Shown: positions 54,838 to 63,039 of the stretch, one piece after another
Numbering within the stretch: the stretch's first letter is position 1
How the letters are laid out: every line of letters starts with the position of its first letter
Source: Gemmatimonas sp.
Lineage (GTDB): Bacteria; Gemmatimonadota; Gemmatimonadetes; Gemmatimonadales; Gemmatimonadaceae
DNA length: 64,000 nucleotides
Reading direction: 5' to 3'
Assembly (NCBI GenBank): GCA_011390885.1
Contig: JAABRO010000006.1
Coordinates: forward strand, 1 to 64,000
The notes under the pieces: model-generated
Database searches by the model: none
What the model saw: the letters and a program-made list of their open reading frames with translations, nothing else
What the model was told of the DNA's origin: nothing
Translations under genes and position numbers: made by a program

Positions 54838-54912
54838 TTGGTTTGCGCGTTGACGTGCGTGCTCGCGCGAATGGTCGAGTCTGGTGTGCCACAGTAGAGC
54901 TTGCTTGCAGAG

Positions 54913-54952
54913 CCGCCCACCCACGTGCAACGTGGGTGGGCGGTGGTGTTTT
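54913..54952 (+). terminator. Rho-independent terminator after the NtrC-type gene
   Basis: A 14-base perfect stem (CCGCCCACCCACGT with ACGTGGGTGGGCGG) around GCA, followed by TGGTGTTTT. It is the clearest intrinsic terminator in the window. Confidence 0.88.
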
Positions 54953-55108
54953 GCGGTGGTGCGGTCCGGGATTAGGTGGACTGAGCTATCAGGTGGATCG
55001 CCACGCAGTGAAGCAGCATAAGTCTTGACCTTCAGCATCCTTGCACCTGCGGGCGACCAGGCTCGGCCCGTCTCACAGCGCGTGGTTATGCTGCAGATGC
55101 TCAAGTTC
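54953..55108. other. Non-coding stretch, more AT-rich than the surroundings
   Basis: No convincing gene. The composition drops in GC after the terminator and stays lower through the next genes, so this may be the left edge of an acquired segment. Confidence 0.5.
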
Positions 55109-55138
55109 GATAGCTCCAGATAGCTCGCGTTAGCTTGA
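55109..55138 (+). repeat. Three phased 10-base direct repeats upstream of the lipoprotein gene
   Basis: GATAGCTCCA, GATAGCTCGC and GTTAGCTTGA follow each other with a 10-base period and an invariant TAGCT, ending 21 bases before the start codon. One-turn spacing is what a cooperative regulator would use. No known motif is recognised. Confidence 0.6.
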
Positions 55139-55159
55139 CTGCCCTACTTGGAGGACACG

Positions 55160-55678
55160 ATGACATCACGGAAAGCCGTGCCACTTCTCCTCGTCGCGCT
55201 GCTCAGCGTGCAGGCTTGTGCCGGACAAGTTCGCGTGTCGCGCCTGCAGCCTGATGCGCTCGATCGCGTTGACGGAGTGAAGGGTGTCGTGTTCTATCAG
55301 CCAATGCTCGTGAAGTTCACCCATCGGTTTACCACGCTCGTTGACGATAAGGGGAAGGTTATCGGCAGTGCGCCTGGCACTTGCGAGCTCACAATCCAGA
55401 AGGAAGAGACATCGGTTTTGCCTGACCTTTCACAACCGATGGTCGTTCGAAACGCCTCGGGATGGTTTAGTTCCGCGAAGTTCAGCGTCTCGCTGACCAA
55501 CGGATTGCTGACAGCCGTCAATGCAGAGCCGACCCAGAAGGCATCCGAGCTTCTCACGGCTCTCGGCACTGCCGCGACGGCATTTGGAACACTCGGCGTT
55601 CCTTCCGGCACGAAGCCGGCATGCAACGCGAGCCCGGTGCTCTCCGATCCTGTGCGAATTCGGCTTCCCACACCTTAG
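55160..55678 (+). CDS. Putative lipoprotein of unknown function
   Basis: A 172-residue exported protein. The signal AVPLLLVALLSVQACAG has a lipobox-like VQAC. The mature part is beta-rich: GVVFYQPMLVKFTHRFTTLVDDKGKV, a Cys in GTCELTIQKEE and a second in KPACNASPV that may pair. GGAGG lies five bases before ATG 55160, which fixes the start over an in-frame ATG 12 bases earlier. No family is recognised. Codon use is less GC-biased than in the flanking chromosomal genes. It ends one base before the transposase remnant on the other strand. Confidence 0.7.
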   Translation: MTSRKAVPLLLVALLSVQACAGQVRVSRLQPDALDRVDGVKGVVFYQPMLVKFTHRFTTLVDDKGKVIGSAPGTCELTIQKEETSVLPDLSQPMVVRNASGWFSSAKFSVSLTNGLLTAVNAEPTQKASELLTALGTAATAFGTLGVPSGTKPACNASPVLSDPVRIRLPTP

Positions 55679-56341
55679 TTAGTCAGCGTTCGTGGTGCGC
55701 AAGCTAACGACGATTGCTGCGACGAGCGCAGGTACGGAAGCGGTTGTGGAGCCTCGGCTCCATGTTTTCGCAAGGTTCGCCGAGGCCAGCGCGTTCAAGA
55801 CCAGCTCACGATGGATCGTTGGGCCAGCGGCCCACCCGACCACCTTGCGAGAGAACAAGTCGATGACGACCGCGAGATAGAGCCACCCTTGCCACGTCCG
55901 GATGTACGTGATGTCCGTCGTCCAGGCTGCGTTGCGCTTTGTTGGTGAGAACTGGCGCTGGAGCAGGTTCGGCGTCAGCACCGCCGGCTTGCCGACCTCC
56001 CAGCGGCGCGTCCGATAGCCATGCAGCGCACGGAGCCCGTTCTCTCGCATCAAGCGGGCGACCCGGTGCTTGCTGCACGTTTCGCCCGCCTCCCGCAGAT
56101 CGAGGAACACCCGCGGTGCCCCGTAAATCCCCTTGCTTGCGGTGAACGAGGCGCGGATCAACCGCAACAGTCGCGCATCCTCCACCGCCCGGGCTGACTG
56201 CGGGCACTTCAACCACTGGTAGTCCCCACTGGGCGCGACACCCAGCTCTCGGCACATCACCTCGGTCGGAAACTGCGTGCGATGCGCCTTGATGAACTCG
56301 TACTTCCGGCGGACGCGATCTGCCTTGGGCCTCGCAGGCAT
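55679..56341 (-). pseudogene. IS3-family transposase OrfB, C-terminally truncated
   Basis: Residues 1-190 match IS3-family OrfB: KYEFIKAHRTQFPTEVMCRELGV, GIYGAPRVFLDLREAG, RVARLMRENGLRALHGYRTR, WTTDITYIRTWQGWLYLAVV and VIDLFSRKVVGWA. The first catalytic Asp (TTDIT) is present. The HSDRGxQY Asp and the C-terminal Glu are missing; after NALASANL the frame runs into unrelated sequence and stops. No OrfA is found upstream. It is therefore a dead fragment. Terminal inverted repeats and a target duplication are not visible to me. Confidence 0.85.
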
Positions 56342-56817
56342 GGGCTCTCCCTCTCGTTGACGACGTTGACTTTTGCACCCGCCGCGAAAGTCTGGGAACT
56401 CCACTCCGAAGCGCACCTGCATCAAGCGCCACACCCGCGTCGTCACCCGGCATACACGCCGCACCATGGCACGCTTCGCTACGCGTGCTTAAACGGGCCT
56501 CTCGTCTCACACGCCTCGCCGCATCGGCACTACTCGCTGCGCAGCAGCGTGTGGATTCACCGAAGGCTCGTGCCGTACGATCTGCTCTGACAGTGTCGGT
56601 ACACTGGTCACATGCGTGTAGCGACGCGGAAGAAGTGATGGTTCGTTCAGTCACCGGTAGTGAGGGAGCGAAGGGCTTGCAGGAGTCCGCGGCGCGCAAT
56701 ACGATCGGCCGGGCTCGATGCAATGACGGGTCAACGCATCTGCAGTCCCGGTTGTGACGGGCTCCCTGCTTCCTTCTCCCAGCGGCCAGTGATGTTTCGC
56801 TCTTGTGGTGCTCTTTC
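56342..56817. other. Intergenic stretch between transposase remnant and BIG2 lipoprotein
   Basis: No gene or OrfA remnant is recognisable on either strand. Composition is lower in GC than the chromosomal average. It may hold debris of the insertion. Confidence 0.45.
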
Positions 56818-59172
56818 GTGAGGCGCTCTGCCGTCCCGTTTCTCGCCGCGCTCCTCGCCGCGTGCGGATCGGCCGCTGACGTCATCACCGTGACGTCGCC
56901 TGTCGCGCCAGCCGCGCCCCCCGCACCCGTGACGGTCGCGATCTCGCCTTCCACCTTTACCTTGCGGGTCGGACAGGTGCGGTCGATCGCGGCGACGGTT
57001 CAGGGGACGACCAATCGCGCCGTCCGCTGGTCGACTTCGGACGACTCCGTCGCCTCGGTGGATGGGGAGGGCGTCGTACGCGCCAAGGGGCTGGGAACCG
57101 CCGCGATCATCGCAACCTCGCTTTCCGATACCACGAGGAGTGCGACGAGTGTGGTGACAACCCTCCCGCCGGTCGTCCTCCGCCTCGCCGACACGGCTGT
57201 CTTCCTGCGCCGCGGGGGCACGCGCCTCCTCGAGGCCACCGTTACCGGCACGGACTCTGCCGGAATCCGGTGGTCGACCTCCGACTCTGCAGTGGCCATG
57301 ATCGGTGTTGACGGTACTCTCCGTGCCGTCGGAATCGGCACGGCACAGATCACGGCCGTCGCCGAGGCTGACAGCAGCAAACGGGAGACTGTTGACGTGC
57401 GCGTGGCCGCGGCGGCGTTCCGCGACTCGACCATTGCCACGTTCGTTCCGGACGTAGGCGGTGCGGCACTCGCCGTGCACCTGAGCGGCCACCGGCTCCT
57501 CGTGCGGCAGGCGAGCGCGATCCAACCCGGCGAAGCCGCCCGCGTTGCCACCTGGCGCGCCCCCGCGGGGGAGTCGCTGACTGTATGGGGCGACGCCGAG
57601 GGTCGGCCGACGCGCGCAGTGCTCGGCACGGTTACCCTTCTCTTCGCCAACTACCGCGGCGATTCGGTCGACGTAGCGGTAGTCACAGCGGACGGCGTGC
57701 GGATCGAGCGTGCCGTCCGCATTCCACCGCACGTCCAGCGGCCCTTCGAGCGCCCTCGCAGCAGCTGGCTGCACGCGTTCGGTGCAGGCCCCCGTTCGAT
57801 GTCAGCCGCGGCGAGCGACTGGACGCTGGACGACGCGCTCGCGTGGGGGGGGAGGGCCGTCGGTGTGGCCGCGTGCGTGGCGTCAGGCGTCGCTGTCATC
57901 GCCGCCCCGCCCACCGCCCCGATCTTTTGGATCTCCGCTGCGGGGTGCGCGTCCACCGCCGTCGGGATCTGGAACGCGCTGGCCGGGGAGGACAACGGAG
58001 CACTGACGGAGAGCGTTGGCGCGGTGGACCTGGTCACGTCCTTGCCCGGCTGCCTCCCGGTACCGACTGGCGCCGGTTGTCTGTTGTCGATCGCCCAGAC
58101 ACTCACCGTGGATACCGATCGCGCACTGGCGTGGGTCCTGCAGCAAAATCCAACGCTGGGCATCACACTCATGTTGCTGCAGCCCCGGCCTGCGGGAGAG
58201 CCCGGAGTATCGGGTGGAAACGTCGAACTCGACGTGTTCCTCGGCTGCGATTGCCCGTGCGGGTGCAGCACGCGAGAACTCGATGTCGGTCAAGCCCGCA
58301 CCTACCTTGCCAGAGTGCTCGGGACGCCCGACCCCTCCGTGACCTGGACGTCGAGCGACACGAATGCCGTTCGGGTGACCCCACTCCCCCGCGCCACCGG
58401 CCGCGACCCCGTTTCGCTGACGGCGGTTGGTGAAGCGGGGCTCGCGGCGAGTCGTGCCGACCCATCGATCGAAGCCGCCGAGCGGGCTCGCGACGGCCAG
58501 CCGGCGCTCGTGGTCGTCGTGGGTGAGGGAACGGCAACGATCACGGCGCGCTCCGTCGCCGATCCCCGACAGACCAAGACGTTCACGATCGTTGGCAAGC
58601 CGGCGACCAGCGACTGGCTGGGGGTCACGTCTGTGGACAACCGGATCTACCCGGGCGGACAGCTTCAACTCCATGGCTACGGCGTCGGAAGTGAGCGGGC
58701 GGGCGTGGCCGGCTACTCCTCATCGTCCCCCGGCATCGCGAGCGTCTCGGCCGATGGCGTGGTCACCGGGATCTCCGAAGGCTCGACCTCCATCATCGCG
58801 TCGGCGGCGTCCGGGTCGGGGAGAACCGCTTGGTACACGGTGTACGTACACCGACGCCCGACACTCGCGATCACTGCTTCCGGTGCGGCATGCCAAATGG
58901 AGGTCGCGGCCTACGGCCGCCAAATGGTTCTGTCGAGCACCATGCCGCAGGTTCGCCTGCAGCTTCCCAGTTCGGGCGTGGTGGCGCTGCGTCAACTTCC
59001 CGGCAGTTCCGGGTCGTGTCAGTATCGGGCGGATCTCGACAGCGCAATTGGTGATGGCCGATTCTTTCTTCGGGATACCGCCGGCTGGGCTCGAAGCAAC
59101 GTCAGTGCAACACTGAGCCCCGGCGCCCTGGCCGTGGTGCTGGTCGACGATAGGGGTGTGGTCAGGTTCTGA
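56818..59172 (+). CDS. BIG2-repeat lipoprotein of unknown function
   Basis: A 784-residue exported lipoprotein (GTG start at 56818; TTG 56803 is possible). The lipobox LLAAC is clear (FLAALLAACGS). Two BIG2 Ig-like repeats follow (ISPSTFTLRVGQVRSIAATV ... WSTSDDSVASVDGEGVV; and WSTSDSAVAMIGVDGTLRAVG), with two more near the C-terminus (VTWTSSDTNAVRVTP; SSSSPGIASVSADGVVTGIS). Between them lie a hydrophobic segment (VGVAACVASGVAVIAAPPTAP) and a four-cysteine cluster in FLGCDCPCGCSTREL. BIG2 domains occur in adhesins and surface proteins; Gemmatimonadota have many. The Cys cluster is unusual for an exported protein. Confidence 0.8.
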   Translation: MRRSAVPFLAALLAACGSAADVITVTSPVAPAAPPAPVTVAISPSTFTLRVGQVRSIAATVQGTTNRAVRWSTSDDSVASVDGEGVVRAKGLGTAAIIATSLSDTTRSATSVVTTLPPVVLRLADTAVFLRRGGTRLLEATVTGTDSAGIRWSTSDSAVAMIGVDGTLRAVGIGTAQITAVAEADSSKRETVDVRVAAAAFRDSTIATFVPDVGGAALAVHLSGHRLLVRQASAIQPGEAARVATWRAPAGESLTVWGDAEGRPTRAVLGTVTLLFANYRGDSVDVAVVTADGVRIERAVRIPPHVQRPFERPRSSWLHAFGAGPRSMSAAASDWTLDDALAWGGRAVGVAACVASGVAVIAAPPTAPIFWISAAGCASTAVGIWNALAGEDNGALTESVGAVDLVTSLPGCLPVPTGAGCLLSIAQTLTVDTDRALAWVLQQNPTLGITLMLLQPRPAGEPGVSGGNVELDVFLGCDCPCGCSTRELDVGQARTYLARVLGTPDPSVTWTSSDTNAVRVTPLPRATGRDPVSLTAVGEAGLAASRADPSIEAAERARDGQPALVVVVGEGTATITARSVADPRQTKTFTIVGKPATSDWLGVTSVDNRIYPGGQLQLHGYGVGSERAGVAGYSSSSPGIASVSADGVVTGISEGSTSIIASAASGSGRTAWYTVYVHRRPTLAITASGAACQMEVAAYGRQMVLSSTMPQVRLQLPSSGVVALRQLPGSSGSCQYRADLDSAIGDGRFFLRDTAGWARSNVSATLSPGALAVVLVDDRGVVRF

Positions 59173-60020
59173 ATGGCGGTCAGTCAGTGTCGCGGATCGC
59201 TCAGTGAGCTACCGCGACGCAACGCCCGAGGCCTTGGAACGCACATACGCCGCGCGAATGACGACGGCCTGATTTCAACTCACGCACTCCAAGGCTCGGG
59301 TGCCACCGCTGCCCACTCGCCCGCGACGCTGGGTGCCGCTCTTCCCATCGTGTCACGCTCCAGCCAGAGCGGCCGAGTCCCACGACGCAGCCGATGGAGC
59401 GCCTCAGTAGGGACAGCGGGGATCCTGGCCTTGAACAGCGATAGATGCTTCACAGAATCAGGGCATGCGTACGTTCGCGTGCGCTCTTGGACGCATGGGT
59501 GACGTCCGGCAGTTTACCGCCGCCATCCGATTCGCTGCGCGCCCTCACAATGTTGGTATCGTGCTCGGATTCTGAGCCCGACGACCTCAGCCAGTTCTGG
59601 AGGCCAAGCAGGTTGTTCGCGCGGGATTGCGGAAGCAGGCTGCGGTTGTCGAGGCCATCACTCACAACGGCAAGATCGCCAGTGGGCGCGCCCAGCGGTG
59701 GACAAGCACGCGCATTGCGCCCACTACGACATTCCGCGCTCGACCTCACGGCCGAGCTACGGCGCCTGAGACTGGGCCGATTGCCGTCGGCCACGCCGCC
59801 GGAGCCGATCCGGCGCTACGAGCAGGCCGTGCTTGGGGATCACTCCAGTCACTCCACGCGCCTGACGAACTTCGCGCGATCATTGACACTACGCGAACCG
59901 CTGACGACGCCTCCGAAATCGGCTGGGAACCATCCCCCGACTGCGCGTGTCAATTCGCGGGCTCACCGCGCACGCGCGTCGCCTCCCGCCACCCTCCCGC
60001 CCCCTCCCGCCCCCTGCCGC
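59173..60020. other. 848-base stretch without a recognisable gene
   Basis: Open frames are present on both strands but none has a ribosome site, a known domain or the codon bias of the neighbours. The left part is AT-richer; the right part ends in a pyrimidine-rich repeat. It may contain decayed coding sequence. Confidence 0.5.
59980..60020 (-). repeat. 10-base C-rich tandem repeat with G-quadruplex potential
   Basis: About four imperfect copies of CCCTCCCGCC abut the start codon of the next gene. The other strand has at least four runs of three or more Gs with one- or two-base loops, a classical G-quadruplex pattern. Confidence 0.6.
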
Positions 60021-61379
60021 ATGCTCCGTCACGCTCGCGCGCTCGCCGCGGCTTTGCTGCTCGCCGCCCCGACTCTCCTGCTGACGCGCACGGTCGCCGC
60101 GCAGCCCGCCGGCGCGCCGCTCCCCAGCGCTCCCGTCGCCGCCGATTCCTCGGCGCAGGGCGACGCGGTGAAGGTGTTTCTCGACTGTCAGTCCCGATTC
60201 TGCGATCGGGACTTTTTTGTGGTCGAAATTCCCTTCGTGAACTGGATGCGCGACCGTATCGACGCCGACGTGCTGCTGCTCGTGACCACGCTGCGCACCG
60301 GATCCGGCGGGCAGGAGCTCACGGTCACCTTCCTGGGGCAGCGCCGCTTCGACGGTGAGCGGGACACGCTCGTGACCACCACGCTCCCCAACGACGCCGA
60401 CGATGTGGGCCAGCGTGAACTCGTGCGCCTGCTCCGCATTGGGCTCGCGCGCTACGTGGCCCGCACGCCGCTCGGTCGCTCGATCGACGTGGCCTTTCGC
60501 GCGCCCACCGGTCGCGACGTGGGCGCGGTGGCCAACCCCGCCAATACGCGCGACCCGTGGGACTTCTGGGTGTTCCGCGTGGGTGGCAACGCCTCGCTCA
60601 ACGGCGAGCAGCAGCAGAGCTTCGGCTTCTACGGACTCAACGCCTCGGCCCGTCGTACCACGGCCGACCTGAACGTGGTGATCACCGGCGGCCTCGACCA
60701 GCAGAGTCAGCGCTTCACGCTCTCCAGCGGCGAGTTCGTGAACAACCTGCGCAGCCGGTTCATGAACGGGCTCGTTGTCCGCAGCGCCGGCGAACACTGG
60801 TCGTGGGGCGGCAAGGTGCTCGCCTCGCAGTCCGACTTCGGCAACGAAGCGATGCAGCTCTTCGCCGGACCGGCCGTGGAGTACAACGTCTTCCCGTACG
60901 CGCGGGCCACGCGCGAACGGCTCACGTTCCTGTACACCATCGGCCCCGTCGCCTACCGCTTCAACGAAACCACCATCTTCGGCAAGGACCAGGAGACCCG
61001 CGCCCGGCACCAGCTTTTCGCGGGGTGGGTGGCACGCAAGCCGTGGGGATCGGTGAATCTGTCGGCGTCCGGCTCGCAGTTCCTGCCGCAGTCGCACCAG
61101 TGGAACGCCCGCTTCTCTGGCGGTGTCGACCTGCGCCTCACGAAGGGACTCCAGATCGGCATCAATGGCTTCTACGCCCGGGTGCGGGACCAGATCGGCC
61201 TGCCGCGTGGCCAGCTCACCGACGAACAGATCCTCGTGCGTCAGCGCGTGCTGCAGACCAACTACTTCTACGGCGCGTTCGTGAACGTGAGCTACACCTT
61301 CGGCTCGATCTTCAACACCGTGGTGAACCCGCGCTTTCCGTCCCAGACCGCAGGCGGCGGCACGTTCTACTTCTTCTAG
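60021..61379 (+). CDS. Outer-membrane beta-barrel protein of a conserved unknown family
   Basis: A 452-residue protein with a signal peptide (ALAAALLLAAPTLLLTRTVAA). The first domain carries VFLDCQSRFCDRDFF, IPFVNWMRDRIDADVLLLVTT and TGSGGQELTVTFLG, the signature of a family I know from Bacteroidota and Gemmatimonadota as hypothetical. The rest is about 12 alternating strands ending in aromatic GTFYFF, as in outer-membrane barrels. C and D in DCQxxxCD may form a disulfide. The start at 60021 follows the C-rich repeat; no ribosome site is seen. Confidence 0.75.
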   Translation: MLRHARALAAALLLAAPTLLLTRTVAAQPAGAPLPSAPVAADSSAQGDAVKVFLDCQSRFCDRDFFVVEIPFVNWMRDRIDADVLLLVTTLRTGSGGQELTVTFLGQRRFDGERDTLVTTTLPNDADDVGQRELVRLLRIGLARYVARTPLGRSIDVAFRAPTGRDVGAVANPANTRDPWDFWVFRVGGNASLNGEQQQSFGFYGLNASARRTTADLNVVITGGLDQQSQRFTLSSGEFVNNLRSRFMNGLVVRSAGEHWSWGGKVLASQSDFGNEAMQLFAGPAVEYNVFPYARATRERLTFLYTIGPVAYRFNETTIFGKDQETRARHQLFAGWVARKPWGSVNLSASGSQFLPQSHQWNARFSGGVDLRLTKGLQIGINGFYARVRDQIGLPRGQLTDEQILVRQRVLQTNYFYGAFVNVSYTFGSIFNTVVNPRFPSQTAGGGTFYFF

Positions 61380-61479
61380 CAGGGCGGGAGCGACCGCTCG
61401 ATGACGACACGCGCTACGTTGCGCGAGCGCGTGAGCTGACGCCTCGTCTTCCGCGATTCTCTGCAGCCCAACTCATGTT

Positions 61480-61509
61480 ATACAGATCAAGACTTGCTCT
61501 GAGCTGTAT
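61480..61509 (+). promoter_or_regulatory. Candidate vapBC operator
   Basis: ATACAG (61480-61485) and CTGTAT (61504-61509) form an inverted repeat 18 bases apart in an AT-rich stretch, and AGGGTACCCT (61526-61535) is a palindrome 14 bases before vapB. VapBC complexes usually bind such repeats to repress their own operon; which one is used is not known. Confidence 0.4.
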
Positions 61510-61548
61510 CGGGTTCTACCTTCCAAGGGTACCCTCCGGGAGGCAGCG

Positions 61549-61761
61549 ATGGCCAGGACGCGCCGCGTGATCCGCCGCAAGAACATGCTCATCGATCAGG
61601 GCAAGCTGGATGCCGCCAAGGCGGCGCTCGGCGTCGAGACCGAGACGGCCGCCGTGGACGCGGCGCTGGATCTCGTCGTGTTTCGCGCAGAGGTCTTCCG
61701 CGGGCTTGACGCCTTGGTGGCGGCCGGTGGGCTCGACGTCCCGACCCGCCGCGCCGAGTGA
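61549..61761 (+). CDS. vapB: VapB-type antitoxin
   Basis: A 70-residue basic protein: RRKNMLIDQGKLDAAKAALG then TETAAVDAALDLVVFRAEV. The pattern of LIDQGKLDAAKAALGVETET resembles ribbon-helix-helix VapB/DUF2191 antitoxins, whose N-terminus binds DNA and C-terminus blocks the toxin. GGGAGG lies about nine bases before the ATG. The toxin gene overlaps its stop by four bases. Confidence 0.8.
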   Translation: MARTRRVIRRKNMLIDQGKLDAAKAALGVETETAAVDAALDLVVFRAEVFRGLDALVAAGGLDVPTRRAE

Positions 61762-62174
61762 TCTACACCCTCGACACCAACATTCTCGTAGACGCACTGC
61801 GGCAGTCAGCGGAGCTCGACCGGCTCAAGGCGTTCCTCAGTTGGGCGTTGCCGTCCACCGTCCTCTCGAGCGTCGTGGTCGCGGAACTCACAGCCGGGGC
61901 GCGTACGCCGAAGGCACGCGAAGCACTCGACCAGCAGTTTCTTGCGCCATTTGACCGGCGGGGGCGCATCCTCGCGCCGAGCGCCGCGGCGTGGCGACGC
62001 GCATCGGTGGTCGTGGGAGCTGCGCCTTCGGCCAGTCGGCTCAGCGACGTGCTGCTCGCATGTCAAGCGCGGGAGTTTGGCTGGACGATCGTCACAAGAG
62101 ACGCGGACTTCACCGCACTCCGGAAATCCATCTCCGGCTTGAAGGTCGCGGCGCCCTTCCCAGCTCGTCCGTAA
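61758..62174 (+). CDS. vapC: VapC-type PIN-domain ribonuclease toxin
   Basis: A 138-residue PIN-domain nuclease. The acidic residues are in place: YTLDTNILVDAL (Asp), VVVAELTAGA (Glu), SRLSDVLLACQA (Asp) and TIVTRDADFTAL (Asp). VapC toxins cleave tRNA or rRNA. The GTG start overlaps vapB as GTGA, giving tight coupling. The gene pair lies between an outer-membrane protein gene and a decayed gene, in an accessory region. Confidence 0.9.
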   Translation: MIYTLDTNILVDALRQSAELDRLKAFLSWALPSTVLSSVVVAELTAGARTPKAREALDQQFLAPFDRRGRILAPSAAAWRRASVVVGAAPSASRLSDVLLACQAREFGWTIVTRDADFTALRKSISGLKVAAPFPARP

Positions 62175-62246
62175 GGGGAGCGCGGCCGACGACAAGCGCA
62201 TCGATACCAGCGCAGATGGAACGCGTGCTCCTGGACGGCGACCCGC

Positions 62247-62860
62247 TCAGGGCGGCCCGTCCCGCTGCAGGTTCCATGCGGACACAGTGCCGGTGGACAG
62301 CTCCACCGACACCACGTGCACGTCGCGGCGCACGATCTCGCCGTCGAGCGTGGCGAGCTCGCCCGCGAGGAGCAGCCGACCGGGCAGTGGCCAGATGCTC
62401 GTGCGCATGTACCCGTCGGACGGTGCGTCGCTGAGGGGCAGCTCGGCGGTCCATACGCGGCGCAGCGTGGTGTCGAGATTTGTGAGCGCGAACCGTCCTG
62501 CCCGGTCGATGCGCGTGTTGTGTGCGATGAGCAGCCCCGCCGAATCGGGCGGCCAGAGCGGCTCGTCGCGGCCGGGCTTGCGCACGAACCGGCCGTGCAG
62601 GAACACGGGGGATTGCTCGACGGCCGCGAAGCTGGTGATGTGCGCAACGCGTTCGTCGAAGCGCTGCATCGTGTCCACGGTCGCCACCACAGGGTGCGTC
62701 GCGCGAGCGGGCCCTCGTCGATCACCGTGTACGGAAACTGCAGATGCCGACCGAACGGATCGGTGGCCGCATCGTCCGTCTCGCGTGCGGTGTAGAGGCC
62801 CAGCCATTTGCCGCCGAGCGGCAACAGTCGCAGCGGCACGCCGCCAGCCGGAGCACAGCG
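62247..62860 (-). pseudogene. Frameshifted C-terminal fragment of a PA2928-family protein
   Basis: Two frames together give one protein: GGKWLGLYTARETDDAATDP and HLQFPYTVIDEGPLARRTLW in the first, VATVDTMQRFDERVAHITSF and later VSVELSTGTVSAWNLQRDG in the second. The break falls in CTG-TGG-TGG-CGA near 62693, where one G is missing from an expected GGG. The N-terminal half of the family is absent, so the gene is both truncated and frameshifted. Family name from memory; moderate confidence. Confidence 0.65.
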
Positions 62861-63039
62861 CGGCGAAACGCCGCGGTCGAGTATCCCGTATGGTGCACCG
62901 GATGCGGCGCGCCAGCAGCCATCACGTCGAGGCGCAACCGCTGCGTGATGGTCCTCCTCGCTCGCGCACGCAAACCCTGCGTGGCCGGAATGCGTCCAAC
63001 GCCAAGCGCTGCCTGCCTCACTCCCCGCTCCCCCGCCGC

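Noticed and set aside
55109-55138. CRISPR array
   Set aside because: The three 10-base repeats have no spacers, and no cas genes occur in the window.
55670-55720. Integron attC site beside the lipoprotein gene
   Set aside because: TTAGTTAG and GCTAACG look superficially like core sites, but they do not fit RYYYAAC/GTTRRRY in the right order and no fold or integrase is seen.
59173-59794. Small open frames in the empty stretch
   Set aside because: None has a ribosome site, recognisable motifs or neighbour-like codon use; they are of the length expected by chance in GC-rich DNA.
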